This document shows positions 18,284 to 27,792 of a stretch of DNA of 64,000 nucleotides, piece by piece; position 1 is the stretch's first letter; each line of letters starts with the position of its first letter. The position numbers and the translations under genes were made by a program. A model generated the notes under the pieces. That model was not told the origin of the DNA, did not search any database, and saw only the letters and a program-made list of their open reading frames with translations. Source of the stretch: Streptomyces alboniger. Its GTDB lineage: Bacteria; Actinomycetota; Actinomycetes; Streptomycetales; Streptomycetaceae. The stretch is from contig NZ_CP023695.1 in the NCBI RefSeq assembly GCF_008704395.1, forward strand, positions 6,696,001-6,760,000, in the 5' to 3' direction.

Positions 18284-18415
18284 CTACCAAGGGATTGCGC
18301 CCGAGTGCTGGAAGGACACCATGGGCCAGACGATCAGGGGGATGAGGATCAGAAGTATCAAGCAGTCCAGTGACATCGCCCAGGCTGCGGTCTGTCCTCG
18401 TGGCCGAGGTGGCAC
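18284..18415 (-). CDS. 43-residue single-pass membrane protein
   Basis: GTG at 18415 is preceded by AAGGAGAA (18424-18431) with 8 bases spacing, one of the better ribosome sites in the window. The product has a short basic N-terminus and one strongly hydrophobic segment (LDCLILLILIPLIVWPMV), ending in HSGAIPW. It starts 48 bases after the stop of the Mrr-type gene at 18463 on the same strand, so it is probably the last gene of that operon. Small hydrophobic peptides can be subunits or toxins. Nothing in the sequence decides between these. Confidence 0.5.
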   Translation of the reverse strand: MPPRPRGQTAAWAMSLDCLILLILIPLIVWPMVSFQHSGAIPW

Positions 18416-18462
18416 GGGCCGGATTCTCCTTCGGCTGTGTCCGACGGGCGGGTGGAGGCACG

Positions 18463-19170
18463 TCAGGTGAGGACGTGGACGGCTTGGTACAGGTGGGTGC
18501 CATGCGCCCACTTCTTGATCTCGGCGCGGCCGAGAACGGTGATGTGGTGCTGGCGTGCGAACGTGGCAGCGGGATCGGTGAACCCGGCCAGGCCGATCAT
18601 GATGGCCACGTCGGCGCCGTGGTGGGGCCGCGCGGTGCCGTTGAACTGCTGCACATGCCCGGAGGTGACGCGTGCGCGGTAGCGTTTGCATTGGAGGATG
18701 ACGAGGTCGCCGTCGCTGTCGACCGCACGGACATCGGCGCCCAGGTCCCCTGGTCCGCCAACGCGCTGGACGTCGGTGAATCCGTCACGGACCAGGAGCT
18801 CGGCGCACGCCTGCTCGAACTCGGTCGGGCTCATGGCCGCCAGCTCCCGCATGCGGAAGGTCACGCTAACGTCGGCCGTGTCCGGTTCCAGCGCGGGTGG
18901 GGCGGCAGGCGGGGGTCCTACGTAGCCGCCTGCGAAGCCGAGTACGACGAGTACGGCCCTGGCTGCGGCCACGAGCATCACCAGCGCGCCGGCGCAGATG
19001 AGGGCAGCCCACCACGGATGGCCGGTGAGCCATGCCCAAGGCCCGTTGAGTATCCAGGCCACGGCGGTGCCGGTCAGCCACTTCCACAGCATCTTGCCGA
19101 TTGCGAGGGCGAAGACGCCGTAGAGCAGTGTTTTCAGGAACGGATCAAGACGGCCGTCCTCGTCGAACAT
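18463..19170 (-). CDS. Membrane-anchored Mrr-type restriction endonuclease (1)
   Basis: 235 residues from ATG 19170, with GGAGGGTGGTC just upstream. A longer frame exists but lacks a ribosome site. The N-terminal ~95 residues carry two to three hydrophobic segments (around LLYGVFALAIGKMLW and WWAALICAGALVMLV). The C-terminal domain is Mrr-type: Glu in FEQACAELLVRDGF, GGPGDLGADVRA (Asp) and VILQCKRY (Gln-x-Lys), then the GHVQQF and GFT blocks usual for Mrr. These enzymes cleave modified or foreign DNA. Membrane tethering puts the nuclease where phage or plasmid DNA enters. It follows the next gene by 46 bases in the same operon. Confidence 0.8.
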   Translation of the reverse strand: MFDEDGRLDPFLKTLLYGVFALAIGKMLWKWLTGTAVAWILNGPWAWLTGHPWWAALICAGALVMLVAAARAVLVVLGFAGGYVGPPPAAPPALEPDTADVSVTFRMRELAAMSPTEFEQACAELLVRDGFTDVQRVGGPGDLGADVRAVDSDGDLVILQCKRYRARVTSGHVQQFNGTARPHHGADVAIMIGLAGFTDPAATFARQHHITVLGRAEIKKWAHGTHLYQAVHVLT

Positions 19171-19216
19171 GACCACCCTCCAGGGCGCGTTGAAGAGCTG
19201 GAACGAGGCTGTGGGA

Positions 19217-19897
19217 TCAGGCGGCGCGGCGAAGCATGCGGCGCGGACGGGTGGGCAGGGCGAGCAGTTCGTGCAGGGCGGCACCGTCCTGGGCCCACTG
19301 GTGCAGCCGTTCGCGGTCGACCAGGTGGATGTGGTGGCGCGCACCCCAGGCCCGTGCATCGCGAGTGAAGCCCCCGTTGGTCACGACCACCGCATGCTGC
19401 GCGCCATGCACGGGACCGGCGGTGCCGTTGACCGCGTACAGGACGGGAGCGCCGACCTTGGCGCCGGTGCGGGTGTGCTTGGCCTGGAGCACTGTACGTC
19501 CAAGAAGCGGATGCTCGGCCGTCACGTCGGCGGCCTGGTCGCCACCTCCTCCGACCCTCAGTGCACGCCAGCCGTCACGAATCATCAGGTCGCGCAGCGC
19601 CTCCTCGAAAGCGCGGTCGTCCATGGCGTCGAGCTGGTCCGCCCGGAAGGACAGCCCCATCCGGCGGACACGGTCGCGGCGTTGTCTGCTCCGGGTGAGG
19701 CCCGCGCGCAGCGCCCCGGCTCCAGCGACGACAAGGAGGAAGAGCGACGGCCATTGCCAGTGCGTGACGAGGGCGCCGAAAAGGACGCGTAGCCCAGGCA
19801 GCAGCAGGGCCGTGCCCGCCGCGAAGGTGAGGCCGGCGGCGGCGAGTTCGGCGGGCCCGCGCGGGCGGCGGATACGCAGCCGGCATCGGCGGCTCAT
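19217..19897 (-). CDS. Membrane-anchored Mrr-type restriction endonuclease-like protein (2)
   Basis: 226 residues from ATG 19897, which overlaps the upstream stop as ATGA. A basic N-terminus precedes two hydrophobic segments (AAGLTFAAGTALLLPGL and LFLLVVAGAGAL). The C-terminal domain has the Mrr layout: FEEALRDLMIRDGW, then GGGGDQAADVTAE (Asp), VLQAKHT (Gln-x-Lys), AVNGTAG and VVTNGGFTRDA. It shares the plan of the neighbouring gene at 18463 but is clearly diverged, so the two could form a heteromer at the membrane. The topoisomerase-type Mrr signature GGFT is retained. No zinc finger is present. Confidence 0.75.
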   Translation of the reverse strand: MSRRCRLRIRRPRGPAELAAAGLTFAAGTALLLPGLRVLFGALVTHWQWPSLFLLVVAGAGALRAGLTRSRQRRDRVRRMGLSFRADQLDAMDDRAFEEALRDLMIRDGWRALRVGGGGDQAADVTAEHPLLGRTVLQAKHTRTGAKVGAPVLYAVNGTAGPVHGAQHAVVVTNGGFTRDARAWGARHHIHLVDRERLHQWAQDGAALHELLALPTRPRRMLRRAA

Positions 19898-20115
19898 CCG
19901 CGGGACGGCGCGGGCTGAGAGACGGACGGCGTGGGGCGCTGCTCGGTCGGGGTGTTGGCGGAAGTGTCGCCGAGCCCGAAGAACTTGACCCACAGGACGG
20001 CGAGGGCGATGAGCCCGACCGTCAGCCAGCCGGACATCCGGCGCGCACCGCGCGGTCCCGGGTTACGGCGGATGTGGGCGCGAACGTGGTGATAGCCGGC
20101 GCGCGGCTTCGACAT
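19894..20115 (-). CDS. 73-residue single-pass membrane protein, first gene of the Mrr operon
   Basis: ATG at 20115 is preceded by GGAGGGG. The product has a basic N-terminal half (HHVRAHIRRNPGPRGARR), one membrane segment (WLTVGLIALAVLWVKFFG) and a Thr/Pro/Ser-rich tail, giving a cytoplasmic N-terminus by the positive-inside rule. The stop overlaps the next ATG (ATGA), so it is coupled to the Mrr-type gene downstream. It may anchor or regulate the two nucleases. I recognise no domain. Confidence 0.65.
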   Translation of the reverse strand: MSKPRAGYHHVRAHIRRNPGPRGARRMSGWLTVGLIALAVLWVKFFGLGDTSANTPTEQRPTPSVSQPAPSRG

Positions 20116-21017
20116 GGCGGGTTCCCCTCCCGTGATCACGGGCCGCACCCAGCGGCCATGAAGCTGTGTGTACCAAGGGGCACTGACAACTCCGGGAGGA
20201 TCATGCGCAGTTGTCGCAACCGCGCGGCGGGATCTCGCCAGGTGCGTCAGTACGGCGCGTCAGCGAGTGGCCCACTGGACGGAGGAAGCCGTTGTGCTGC
20301 AGCTTTCGTCTTGGATCAGTTCGGCCGACGCTCGGTTGCGGTGGATTCCGGTGGTTCAGGATGCTTCACGTGCTGTGAGTAGTCCGGTCACTGGAGAGGA
20401 TGCCGGCGAACGTTGGCGGATTGTGGTCGCCCGTATCCTCGTCGTAGAGGCGGGTTCCACCGTTCGAGCCGATAAAGTCCCAGGCACTCGTCGGGGCATT
20501 TCCCAAGGGCCCGGTCGTGGTCGCCCTGTCCGTCGATTTCTCCGACGTGGTGCGCCAGCCCCTGAGAGTGGCTATCTCCGGGCTGTTCGCCTGTCGGGAG
20601 AATGTGGCGCTGGGGGTAAGGACCCCGCGGTGTGATGCCGCCGCACATCGAGTGGGGGCGAGCCTCCGGTGCTCACACGCCAGCGGCCGGGACCGACCAC
20701 CTGGTGGAGGAGCGGGAGGAAGTCTGCGAGGGGCAGTTGGTAGGGGCGGGCCACTGGGCAGTCCGTCGATGCCGGTCACAGGCGGACAGGGAGTCAACTC
20801 ATCGTTGTCCCGTCCAGAGCAGGTTCGGCGCCGGTTCGGACGAAGTCTCTCGGGAGCGGTCGGGGCGTGCGGTGGCGTTGAGGGCAGTGGGACGGTTGCG
20901 TAGCACTGTTCCGGACGGGGTCTGACTCATGACTTTTTTGACCGAAGTGTCTTGTCACGGGCATGTCGACTGCCGTTGTGGATGGTGCTTGCTGTCACCG
21001 AGCCACAGGGCGTGTCC
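20116..21017. other. Long intergenic region, no supported gene
   Basis: About 900 bases. Frames are open on both strands but none combines a good start, a ribosome site and a recognisable product. A minus-strand stretch near 20754 (starting MARPYQLPLADFLPLL) might be the start of a lost gene. Promoters for the minus-strand Mrr operon should lie near 20120-20200. The segment TTCCGGACGGGGTCTGACTC near 20908 resembles sequence before the IS5 remnant at 34.8 kb, so part of this gap may be old insertion-sequence flank. Confidence 0.35.
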
Positions 21018-22238
21018 CAATAGGGGCCTTGCCGTCTTTCAGGCGCCATCACGGTTCAGACCGCCCGACCGGCAGGTGCCAGCCACCCAGCACATCACCA
21101 CACGGGAGGCAGACCGCTATGACGATCAGACAGCGCAGCACCTCTTCCACCAGCACAGGCCCGCCCGCCCGGGGCGAGGTCGTCCTGGGCGTGGACACGC
21201 ACGGCGAGATTCATGTCGCCGCAGTGGTCTGCTCACTGGGCCAGACCCTGGGCATCAAGTCCTTTCCGGCCACGGCGGCCGGCTACCGTCGGCTGCTCGC
21301 CTGGGCTCGCAAGTCAGGCACGGTATGCCGGGCCGGAGTGGAGGGCACCGGTACCTTCGGCGCGGGCCTGTCGCGCTACCTGCTGGCGCAGCAGATCGTG
21401 GTGTTCGAGGTGAACCGGCCCGACCGCTCGGCTCGTCGACTGCTCGGGAAGTCGGACCCGCTCGACGCACAGGCCGCCGCACGGGCCGTGCTCAGCGGCC
21501 GCGCCAGGGCTCACGCCAAGACCGGCGACGGTCCGGTGCAGAGCGCCCGGATGTTCAAGATCGCCAAGGATTCCGCGGTCAAGGCCCGCACCCAGGCGAT
21601 CAACCAGCTCAAGGCCGTCCTGGTCGTAGCCGACCCGGCCCTGCGGGAGCGACTATCCGGCCTGGGCAACCGCGAACTGTTCCGCACCTGCGCACGCCTC
21701 AGCCCGAGCGAGGGCGAGGCCGGCGGGAGCGATGAGGACCCTGTAGCCGAGGCCACTCTCATGACGCTGAGCATGCTGGCTCAGCGCATCGAGCAGCTCA
21801 CCGGGCAGATCGACGAGCTGAATCAGAGACTGACCGAGCTCGTTGAACGCCATGCCCCGCAGCTGCTCGCGCCAGTGGGTATCGGCCCGGACTCCGCTGC
21901 CACGCTCCTGATCACCATGGGCGACAATCCCGAACGGCTGAGCACCGAGGCGTCTTTTGCCGCGCTGTGCGGAGTCAGCCCCATCGAGTACTCCTCCGGC
22001 GGCCGGAGCTCGCGCCGGCTCAATCACGGCGGCGACCGGCAGGCGAATGCCGCTCTGCACCGCATCGTGTTCACCCGCCTGCGCCACGACCCGCGCACCC
22101 AGACGTACTACGAACGCCGCACCCCGGGGGGGGCAAGACCCGGCGTGAGATCATCCGATGCCTCAAGCGATATGCCGCCCGCGAGGTCTTCAACCTGGTC
22201 AGGACGGTCTCTACCGACCCCCCGTCATAGGGGCGTCC
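21018..22238 (+). mobile_element. IS110-family element, copy A (most complete)
   Basis: The left boundary is placed at CAATAGGGGCCTT (21018) and the right at CATAGGGGCGTCC (22226-22238). Both share the core ATAGGGGC. There are no inverted repeats, as expected for IS110. About 100 noncoding bases precede the transposase start. IS110 enzymes are RNA-guided DEDD recombinases whose bridge RNA is encoded in a noncoding end. Boundaries are inferred from the shared core and from the truncated copies at 32.3, 44.0 and 55.4 kb, which stop at the same right end. Confidence 0.7.
21119..22230 (+). pseudogene. IS110-family transposase with a frameshift at a G8 run
   Basis: ATG 21119 follows GGGAGG. The N-terminal RuvC-like DEDD domain shows VLGVDTH (Asp), GVEGTG (Glu) and KSDPLDAQ (Asp, Asp). 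The C-terminal Tnp domain shows GIGPDSAATLL and ALCGVSPIEYSSG with the catalytic Ser. A run of eight G at about 22126-22133 shifts the frame. Other copies have a CAGGAGGGC-type sequence there. The original reading resumes as KTRREIIRCLKRYAAREVF and ends at TAG near 22230. Without the shift the protein would be about 370 residues, near the family's usual ~400. Slippage or a base-calling error at the G run cannot be excluded. Confidence 0.8.
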
Positions 22239-22402
22239 GTGACAGGAGATGCAAAGCAGACCCCTTCTGCCTGCGGCGACAGTAGCGGGGGAGCGCCTCA
22301 GTACGGCCAGGCCTGCGCCGACCGTGATGTACAAGACCAGCCGTCTTCGGCCGTGGCGTCGATCCCGATAGGTTAGGGACCAAATCGCATGTCGTCGGGG
22401 GG

Positions 22403-25400
22403 ATGATGGTTCGAGTACTTCTGCTCGGAGCGGGGGCTTTTCGCGGCACGGTTGACGGTGAGTGGAGTCCCACGTCGGAGGAGTTGGCTCCGCTGCCGTC
22501 GGTCGAGCAGGGGGTGCGTGAACTCGCCTCGGTACTCTCGCTCTTCGATGGGCTGATCGTCAGTGGGCCGGTGATCGATGCGGACCGGGTAGGTGTCGAG
22601 GAGAGCTGGCGGAATCTGCGGCGTGACTCGGCGGGCCGACCGTGCATCGTCCACTTCGCCGGTCATGGGGTCCCTCGTGGCCCGGTTCTGTACCTGCCCG
22701 TGCACGACAGCCGTCCGACTGAGCTGCCCGAGTCGGCGATCGATATAGGCCGTTGGCTTAACGAGGTCGAGCACGGTCGTGACCAGCCGCCCGTCCTGTT
22801 CCTGCTAGATGTTTGCGGGGCAGGCGCCGCGACGGACTTTCAGCTGTTTCAGGACATTCCCGAGGGCGATCGCAGGACCTGGGTGATCGCGGCCTGCACA
22901 GCGGACGAGGGCGCCTTTCGCGCACGTTTCACTAAGGCCACAGCCCAGGCGCTGGAGCGGCTCCGCTTAGGGCACTGGGACATTTCCCCCGCTCTGCCGC
23001 ATGTCCCGGTGGAGGCGGTCGCCGACGAGATTGCGCGGGAGCTAGTCCGCCTGGGCGAAGGATATCCACAAACCGTGCTGCACTCGCCGCGCCGAGTCGC
23101 CTCATTGCCGGTGCCGGAATTCTTCGCGAACCCGGCATTCAGTACCGACGGTTGGCAGCGAATGAGGAACCGACTGCGGTTGGCACTTCGGGAACTGGCT
23201 TCGGATTTCGACCCTGGTCTAGACCCGGTGCATTTCCTCACTCGTGCGTCCGGCCGCCCGGACGACGCCGCCGCGCTGACAGGCTGCCTATTCACAGGGC
23301 GGGCCCGTGAACTTACCCTCATTCGCTTTTGGTTAGCGAGCGACGAATCCCTGTTGATCGTCACCGGAAGCCCTGGCGTCGGAAAGTCCGCACTCCTGGG
23401 AGTGACAGTCTTCCTGTCGCACAACCAGCTCGCCGAGATGAGCACGGTGTTGGCCAGTCGCATCCCTGCTCAGTACCGCCCCAAGCGTCGCTATCCGACC
23501 CTTGTCGCGGTCCATGCCCGGCACCGGGGAAGGGACGAGGTGATTGCTTCGATCATGGCTCAGCTGACGCCCGATGAAGCGGAGCAGGTCATCCCTCGCG
23601 GCAACGAACCTTTGGACGAACTCATTCGCATCGCCAGCGATCTGCCAGAACCGGTGATTCTCATCCTGGATGCCGTTGACGAAGCTCTGGAGAGCGACCG
23701 CATCGTCTGCGATCTGCTCCCGCGGCTTCTGCGCACGCACCGTGCTGACGGCCGCCCCGCCTTTCGGGCGCTTGTGGGGATGCGCCGACCGTTGGACGGC
23801 GACGTACTTGGCGACTGGCTAGGCTCCCCCGGGGCGATGCTCGACCTGGACACCTCGACCAGCGTCCAGGATCTCGCGCACGATCTCACGACGTACATCG
23901 GCGACGTTCTGTCCAGTGCATCCGGTTACAGCGACCAGGCGCTCCGTGAGTCCGTGGCCCAGGCAGTCGCCACTGCGATCGCCCAGAGTTCGGACCGCAG
24001 TACCTTTCTCGTCGCAGCGCTCTTTGCCGACTTCCTGCGGGCCGGTGAACCCGTGAATCCGGCCGAAGCGGTCGCCCAACTGCCGCAGAGCCTGCCGCAC
24101 CTGCTCGAACTGCACCTCCGGACTACGCTCGATGATGACCCGTGGATGCGGCACCTGATGGTGGGACTGGCCCAAGCGCGGGGGCAGGGCATGCCGTTGG
24201 AGGTGTTGGCGGCGGCCGCCACCGCTGCGGCCACGGCCGCCGGGCAGGAAGTACAGCCGCTGACCCTAGGCGAGACCCGCGAAAAGCTGGCCGTCGCCCA
24301 CTTCTATCTGCGGACGAGCATCGACACGGACGGACGTCAGCTTTACCGGTTCTTCCACGAGTCGATCACGGAGCACTTTCGTGAGGCCGCAGCCGAACTC
24401 GACGGGCTTGCCGATGCGCTCTTCAACGAGCTGCTGGCGACCGTCCCTGGCCGGTGGGCCCCTGAGGGGCTGCGGTGGGACCTCGCCGCGCCGTATCTGC
24501 TGCGGCATCTCATGGAGCATGCCGTCGCTGTACCGGGCGGATTCGCGGTCGACCAGTTGTTCCTGGACCCGGAGTACCTAGTCTGTGCCGACCGCAACAG
24601 CATTTGGGAGGCCGTCCACAGGGCGAAGACCCCCATGGCGCGGCGGGCCGGAGCCGCGCACCGGAAGGCAATCGGTCTTGGCAGCTTCCTCGGCCAGAGC
24701 CGACCACTGGGTGCGCGCCGTGCCAGGTTTCAGCAGAGCCTCGTGACCTACCGGGCGGCCGGACTCGCACGCCGCCTCCAGGACGAACAGGCTGTGCTCC
24801 GCACGCACTGGAGCACGGGTTTGCCTGAGGAGTCCCTGCTGTGCGTCATCAGCGAGGACGAGTTGGGCGCCACCGTGTCAGCCCTCGCCCTGGGAGCCGT
24901 CGGCCGACGGCTCCTTGCCGTGTTCGGCGGCACCGACGGCTCTCTCCAAGCGTGGGACATCACACCGAGCCGTGTCAGCGCGGTCCGGCATTTCTCGGCT
25001 CCCTGGACAGACGAGGACGCCATCACCCAAATGGCGACCGTGGATCTGGAGGAGCGGGCGGTCATTGCCTCGGTGACGGACCAGAACGCTCTCCGGCTGT
25101 ACGACCTCGCCACGGGTGCGATTGTCGCCGACGCGCACCTCGACGGCGCGAGGGTCTCAGCCTTGGCGGCCGTCAGCACTGGGGATGAAACCGTCCTTGC
25201 AGTTGGTCGGGTCAGTGGCGATATCAGCTTGATCGGCTTGCTCGGCGAGTCGTTCGGCAGGACTCTCGACACCGTCGACGCGGGGGACACCGCGATCTGT
25301 TCGCTGCTCGGCGTGGAGTCCGCGGACGGTTCCCTCGCCTTCCACTACGTTTCCGCCGACCCTCAAGGTGATGGGCCGATGGTGCTGGGGAATCTGGATG

Positions 25401-26923
25401 AGCGTCCCGTCACTATCTCGTCGGAGGGGCCTCTCCAGGAGGTGCGGATCCGGCCCACCAACGCGCGCACCCCGCTGTTCTCGCTTATCGCCTACCACCC
25501 CAGCATGTATGCGGTAAGGGGGAACGGTGAGACTGTCCACGTCGTCACGGGGGCCGAAGACCGCGGGCTGGCACTTGCAGACATCCGTCATGTTGACCGC
25601 TTTCGGCTCGCGCTGACCGCCCATCGCGACGGCAACATGCGGGTGTGGGACCTCGACGTTTGCCCGCGGTTCGGTCACGGTCAGAACCACTGGCGCCCCG
25701 CCGCAATCCTCGGCACCATCCGGCTCGGCGGCTCGGAGCTTGCTCTCAGCGCCGAACTCGCGTCTGGTGAGATCAAGGCTTGGGACCTGAGCACCGGCGC
25801 CGAGGATCAGGAACTGACCGACCTGGGCGAGCTCAGCCATGCCGTCACCGTGACGGCTGGCGATGCGTCCTACGTCGTCACGGTGACCACGGAGAACGAG
25901 CTCGACACCTGGAACGTCCGTGAGGATGCCCTGGAATCGACAGTCCGCCTCCCCGCCCCGGCCACCGCGTTGGCCGCTGTGGCGCACGGCGATTCGGTGT
26001 GGGCCGTGGTAGGCGGTGCCGACGGCGGTATCCATGTGTGGGACACGAGCAAGGAGTCGCTTTCCCACGTCCTCGTCGGCGTGGACGGACCGGTCACGGA
26101 GCTGGTCGCGGGCGACGTCGGCGGCGAGTCTCTCCTGATCAGCGTCCACAACGAACGCAGGGTCTGTCTCTGGTCCCTGGCTGACAGCACCCTACGGCAA
26201 ACGATCACGCTGGACTGGGTCGGAGCGATCGCGATGCAAGGCGGGCGCCTGTTCGCTGCCGAGCAGTCGTCGGACGACGATCAGGTGCGGATCTGGGACC
26301 TTGTGACGGCCTCGCTCGTGGGCTCTGTCCCCGTGGCTGGCCCTCGGGTGATGACTGTCAGCCAAGTGAACGGCAGGCCGGTACTCGTGGCCGCTGTCAG
26401 CGAGGCGGAGGTCCAAGCATGGGATGCCGAATCCGGCGATCCACTCGGATCTCCGGCCCCAGTGCCGGATCGAGTCCACACGATCGCCCCCTACGAGAGC
26501 GGCGTGCTGGTAGGCAGCAAGGCTGGCCATATCACGGCCCTCGGTTGGGCCTGCTCCGCAGCAGCGTCGGCACTCCGCCCGACGCTGCCGACCGTCCACG
26601 TCACCCACGTCCTGGCTTGGTTCCCGGGGGAACTGCTATGTGGCGATGCCCGCGCAGACGGATGGGAGTTGTACACCGTCGACGAATGGGAGGGAGGACT
26701 GCCGCCTTCCTTCGGCCTGGTCTACACCCGCCCCATCACCGCGACGACGGCCGAACTCCACGATGCTCTCGTCGACGTACTGACGCCCGACGGATTTGAG
26801 GTCGTGCGGCTGGAGGCGCACTGGTACGAGATCAGCGAGGTCGACGGCGTGACCACCGGTGGCCCGTGGCGATTCCCGTCGTATGTCGTGCATTCTCACT
26901 CGGAGGAAGGACCAGTGCGGTGA
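22403..26923 (+). CDS. Caspase-like / STAND NTPase / WD40-type protein
   Basis: 1506 residues (ATG 22403, or 22406, after a G-rich ribosome site). Residues 1-200 are a caspase-like (C14) fold: His88 in HFAGHG and Cys138 in LLDVCGAG form the catalytic pair. Residues 295-560 are a STAND/NACHT-type NTPase with Walker A GSPGVGKS (322-329) and Walker B VILILDAVDE (418-427). From about 840 to 1430 are degenerate WD40-like blades (VWDLDV, AWDLSTG, IHVWDTS, VRIWDLV, VQAWDAESG). This is the layout of a sensor (propeller), switch (NTPase) and protease effector, as in bacterial caspase or Avs-like immunity and metazoan Apaf-1. The stop overlaps the next start (GTGA), so the hydrolase downstream is probably a substrate or second effector. 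Confidence 0.8.
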   Translation: MMVRVLLLGAGAFRGTVDGEWSPTSEELAPLPSVEQGVRELASVLSLFDGLIVSGPVIDADRVGVEESWRNLRRDSAGRPCIVHFAGHGVPRGPVLYLPVHDSRPTELPESAIDIGRWLNEVEHGRDQPPVLFLLDVCGAGAATDFQLFQDIPEGDRRTWVIAACTADEGAFRARFTKATAQALERLRLGHWDISPALPHVPVEAVADEIARELVRLGEGYPQTVLHSPRRVASLPVPEFFANPAFSTDGWQRMRNRLRLALRELASDFDPGLDPVHFLTRASGRPDDAAALTGCLFTGRARELTLIRFWLASDESLLIVTGSPGVGKSALLGVTVFLSHNQLAEMSTVLASRIPAQYRPKRRYPTLVAVHARHRGRDEVIASIMAQLTPDEAEQVIPRGNEPLDELIRIASDLPEPVILILDAVDEALESDRIVCDLLPRLLRTHRADGRPAFRALVGMRRPLDGDVLGDWLGSPGAMLDLDTSTSVQDLAHDLTTYIGDVLSSASGYSDQALRESVAQAVATAIAQSSDRSTFLVAALFADFLRAGEPVNPAEAVAQLPQSLPHLLELHLRTTLDDDPWMRHLMVGLAQARGQGMPLEVLAAAATAAATAAGQEVQPLTLGETREKLAVAHFYLRTSIDTDGRQLYRFFHESITEHFREAAAELDGLADALFNELLATVPGRWAPEGLRWDLAAPYLLRHLMEHAVAVPGGFAVDQLFLDPEYLVCADRNSIWEAVHRAKTPMARRAGAAHRKAIGLGSFLGQSRPLGARRARFQQSLVTYRAAGLARRLQDEQAVLRTHWSTGLPEESLLCVISEDELGATVSALALGAVGRRLLAVFGGTDGSLQAWDITPSRVSAVRHFSAPWTDEDAITQMATVDLEERAVIASVTDQNALRLYDLATGAIVADAHLDGARVSALAAVSTGDETVLAVGRVSGDISLIGLLGESFGRTLDTVDAGDTAICSLLGVESADGSLAFHYVSADPQGDGPMVLGNLDERPVTISSEGPLQEVRIRPTNARTPLFSLIAYHPSMYAVRGNGETVHVVTGAEDRGLALADIRHVDRFRLALTAHRDGNMRVWDLDVCPRFGHGQNHWRPAAILGTIRLGGSELALSAELASGEIKAWDLSTGAEDQELTDLGELSHAVTVTAGDASYVVTVTTENELDTWNVREDALESTVRLPAPATALAAVAHGDSVWAVVGGADGGIHVWDTSKESLSHVLVGVDGPVTELVAGDVGGESLLISVHNERRVCLWSLADSTLRQTITLDWVGAIAMQGGRLFAAEQSSDDDQVRIWDLVTASLVGSVPVAGPRVMTVSQVNGRPVLVAAVSEAEVQAWDAESGDPLGSPAPVPDRVHTIAPYESGVLVGSKAGHITALGWACSAAASALRPTLPTVHVTHVLAWFPGELLCGDARADGWELYTVDEWEGGLPPSFGLVYTRPITATTAELHDALVDVLTPDGFEVVRLEAHWYEISEVDGVTTGGPWRFPSYVVHSHSEEGPVR

Positions 26924-27792
26924 CGATCGTCGCAGTGCACGGCATCGGCAACCATCTGAGCGGCCGCTCGCCGGAACAGGCGGCCGCCGAACTAGCGGGG
27001 CAGTGGCAGCCCAAGCTTCAGCATGGGTTCACAGCCGCTGGGCTGGGCGACCAGCCGCTCCCTGCCCTGCACGTCGCGTACTACGCTCACCACACCCACG
27101 CCGCGGAGCGGCAGACAGCCGTGCCCGACCTATCCTCCATCGGCGAACGAGAACAGCCCGTCGTCCTCGCTTGGGCGCTGGCCCTGGGGGCACCCACCTT
27201 GCACGAACGACAGGGACTGATCACCGCACCATTGCGACAGGTCCTGTCCTGGGTGTCCCGACGGCGCAAGATCCCCATCGGGGTGGTCATTCGGCTCGCC
27301 GTCCAACTGGCGCGCGAGGTCCACCGCTACCTCCACATTCCGCAGGTACGAGCTGCCGCCCGATCCGCCGTGGCCGAGTCGATTCGACGCGTTCGCCCCC
27401 AGGTAGTGCTGGCACACTCCCTCGGCTCCGTCGTGGCGTACGAGGCTCTCCATGCTCACCCGGAACTGACCGTGGACTGCTTCGTTACCTTGGGCTCTCC
27501 CCTCGGCATGCCGGGCGGGATCTTCGAGCACCTGGTGCCAGCGCCACTCGCAGATCAGGGTGCCCGGCCGGCCGGGGTCCGCTACTGGGTAAATCTCGCC
27601 GACACAGGTGACCTAGTGGCGATTCCTCATCGGCTCGGCGACCGATTCCCCGTTGACCAGCACGCTGAAACGCCGATCGGCCGTATCGACTTCCATACCT
27701 TTGGAGCGTATTTGTCCTCCCCGCTCACTGCTGCGGCGATCGCTCCTTTCGTCCGCAACCCGATAGTCCTGGACCACACCGGGAAGAGTTGA
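26920..27792 (+). CDS. Alpha/beta-hydrolase (lipase/esterase-like) coupled to the caspase-STAND gene
   Basis: 290 residues from GTG 26920, which overlaps the upstream TGA, with GGAGGAAGG 9 bases before. An oxyanion-type VHGIGNH lies at residues 6-12, and the nucleophile elbow is LAHSLGSVVAYE with Ser167. Downstream, LGSPLGMPGG, an Asp in NLADTGD and a late His in FHTFGAY complete a plausible triad. No signal peptide or membrane segment is seen. Translational coupling suggests joint function, for example a lipase that damages membranes when the caspase cleaves it, or a proenzyme. This activation model is inference; the fold is clear. Confidence 0.75.
   Translation: MTIVAVHGIGNHLSGRSPEQAAAELAGQWQPKLQHGFTAAGLGDQPLPALHVAYYAHHTHAAERQTAVPDLSSIGEREQPVVLAWALALGAPTLHERQGLITAPLRQVLSWVSRRRKIPIGVVIRLAVQLAREVHRYLHIPQVRAAARSAVAESIRRVRPQVVLAHSLGSVVAYEALHAHPELTVDCFVTLGSPLGMPGGIFEHLVPAPLADQGARPAGVRYWVNLADTGDLVAIPHRLGDRFPVDQHAETPIGRIDFHTFGAYLSSPLTAAAIAPFVRNPIVLDHTGKS

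Noticed and set aside
20168..20635. Plus-strand frame of 155 codons in the gap before IS110 copy A
   Set aside because: Arg/Val/Gly-rich shadow composition with no start signal.
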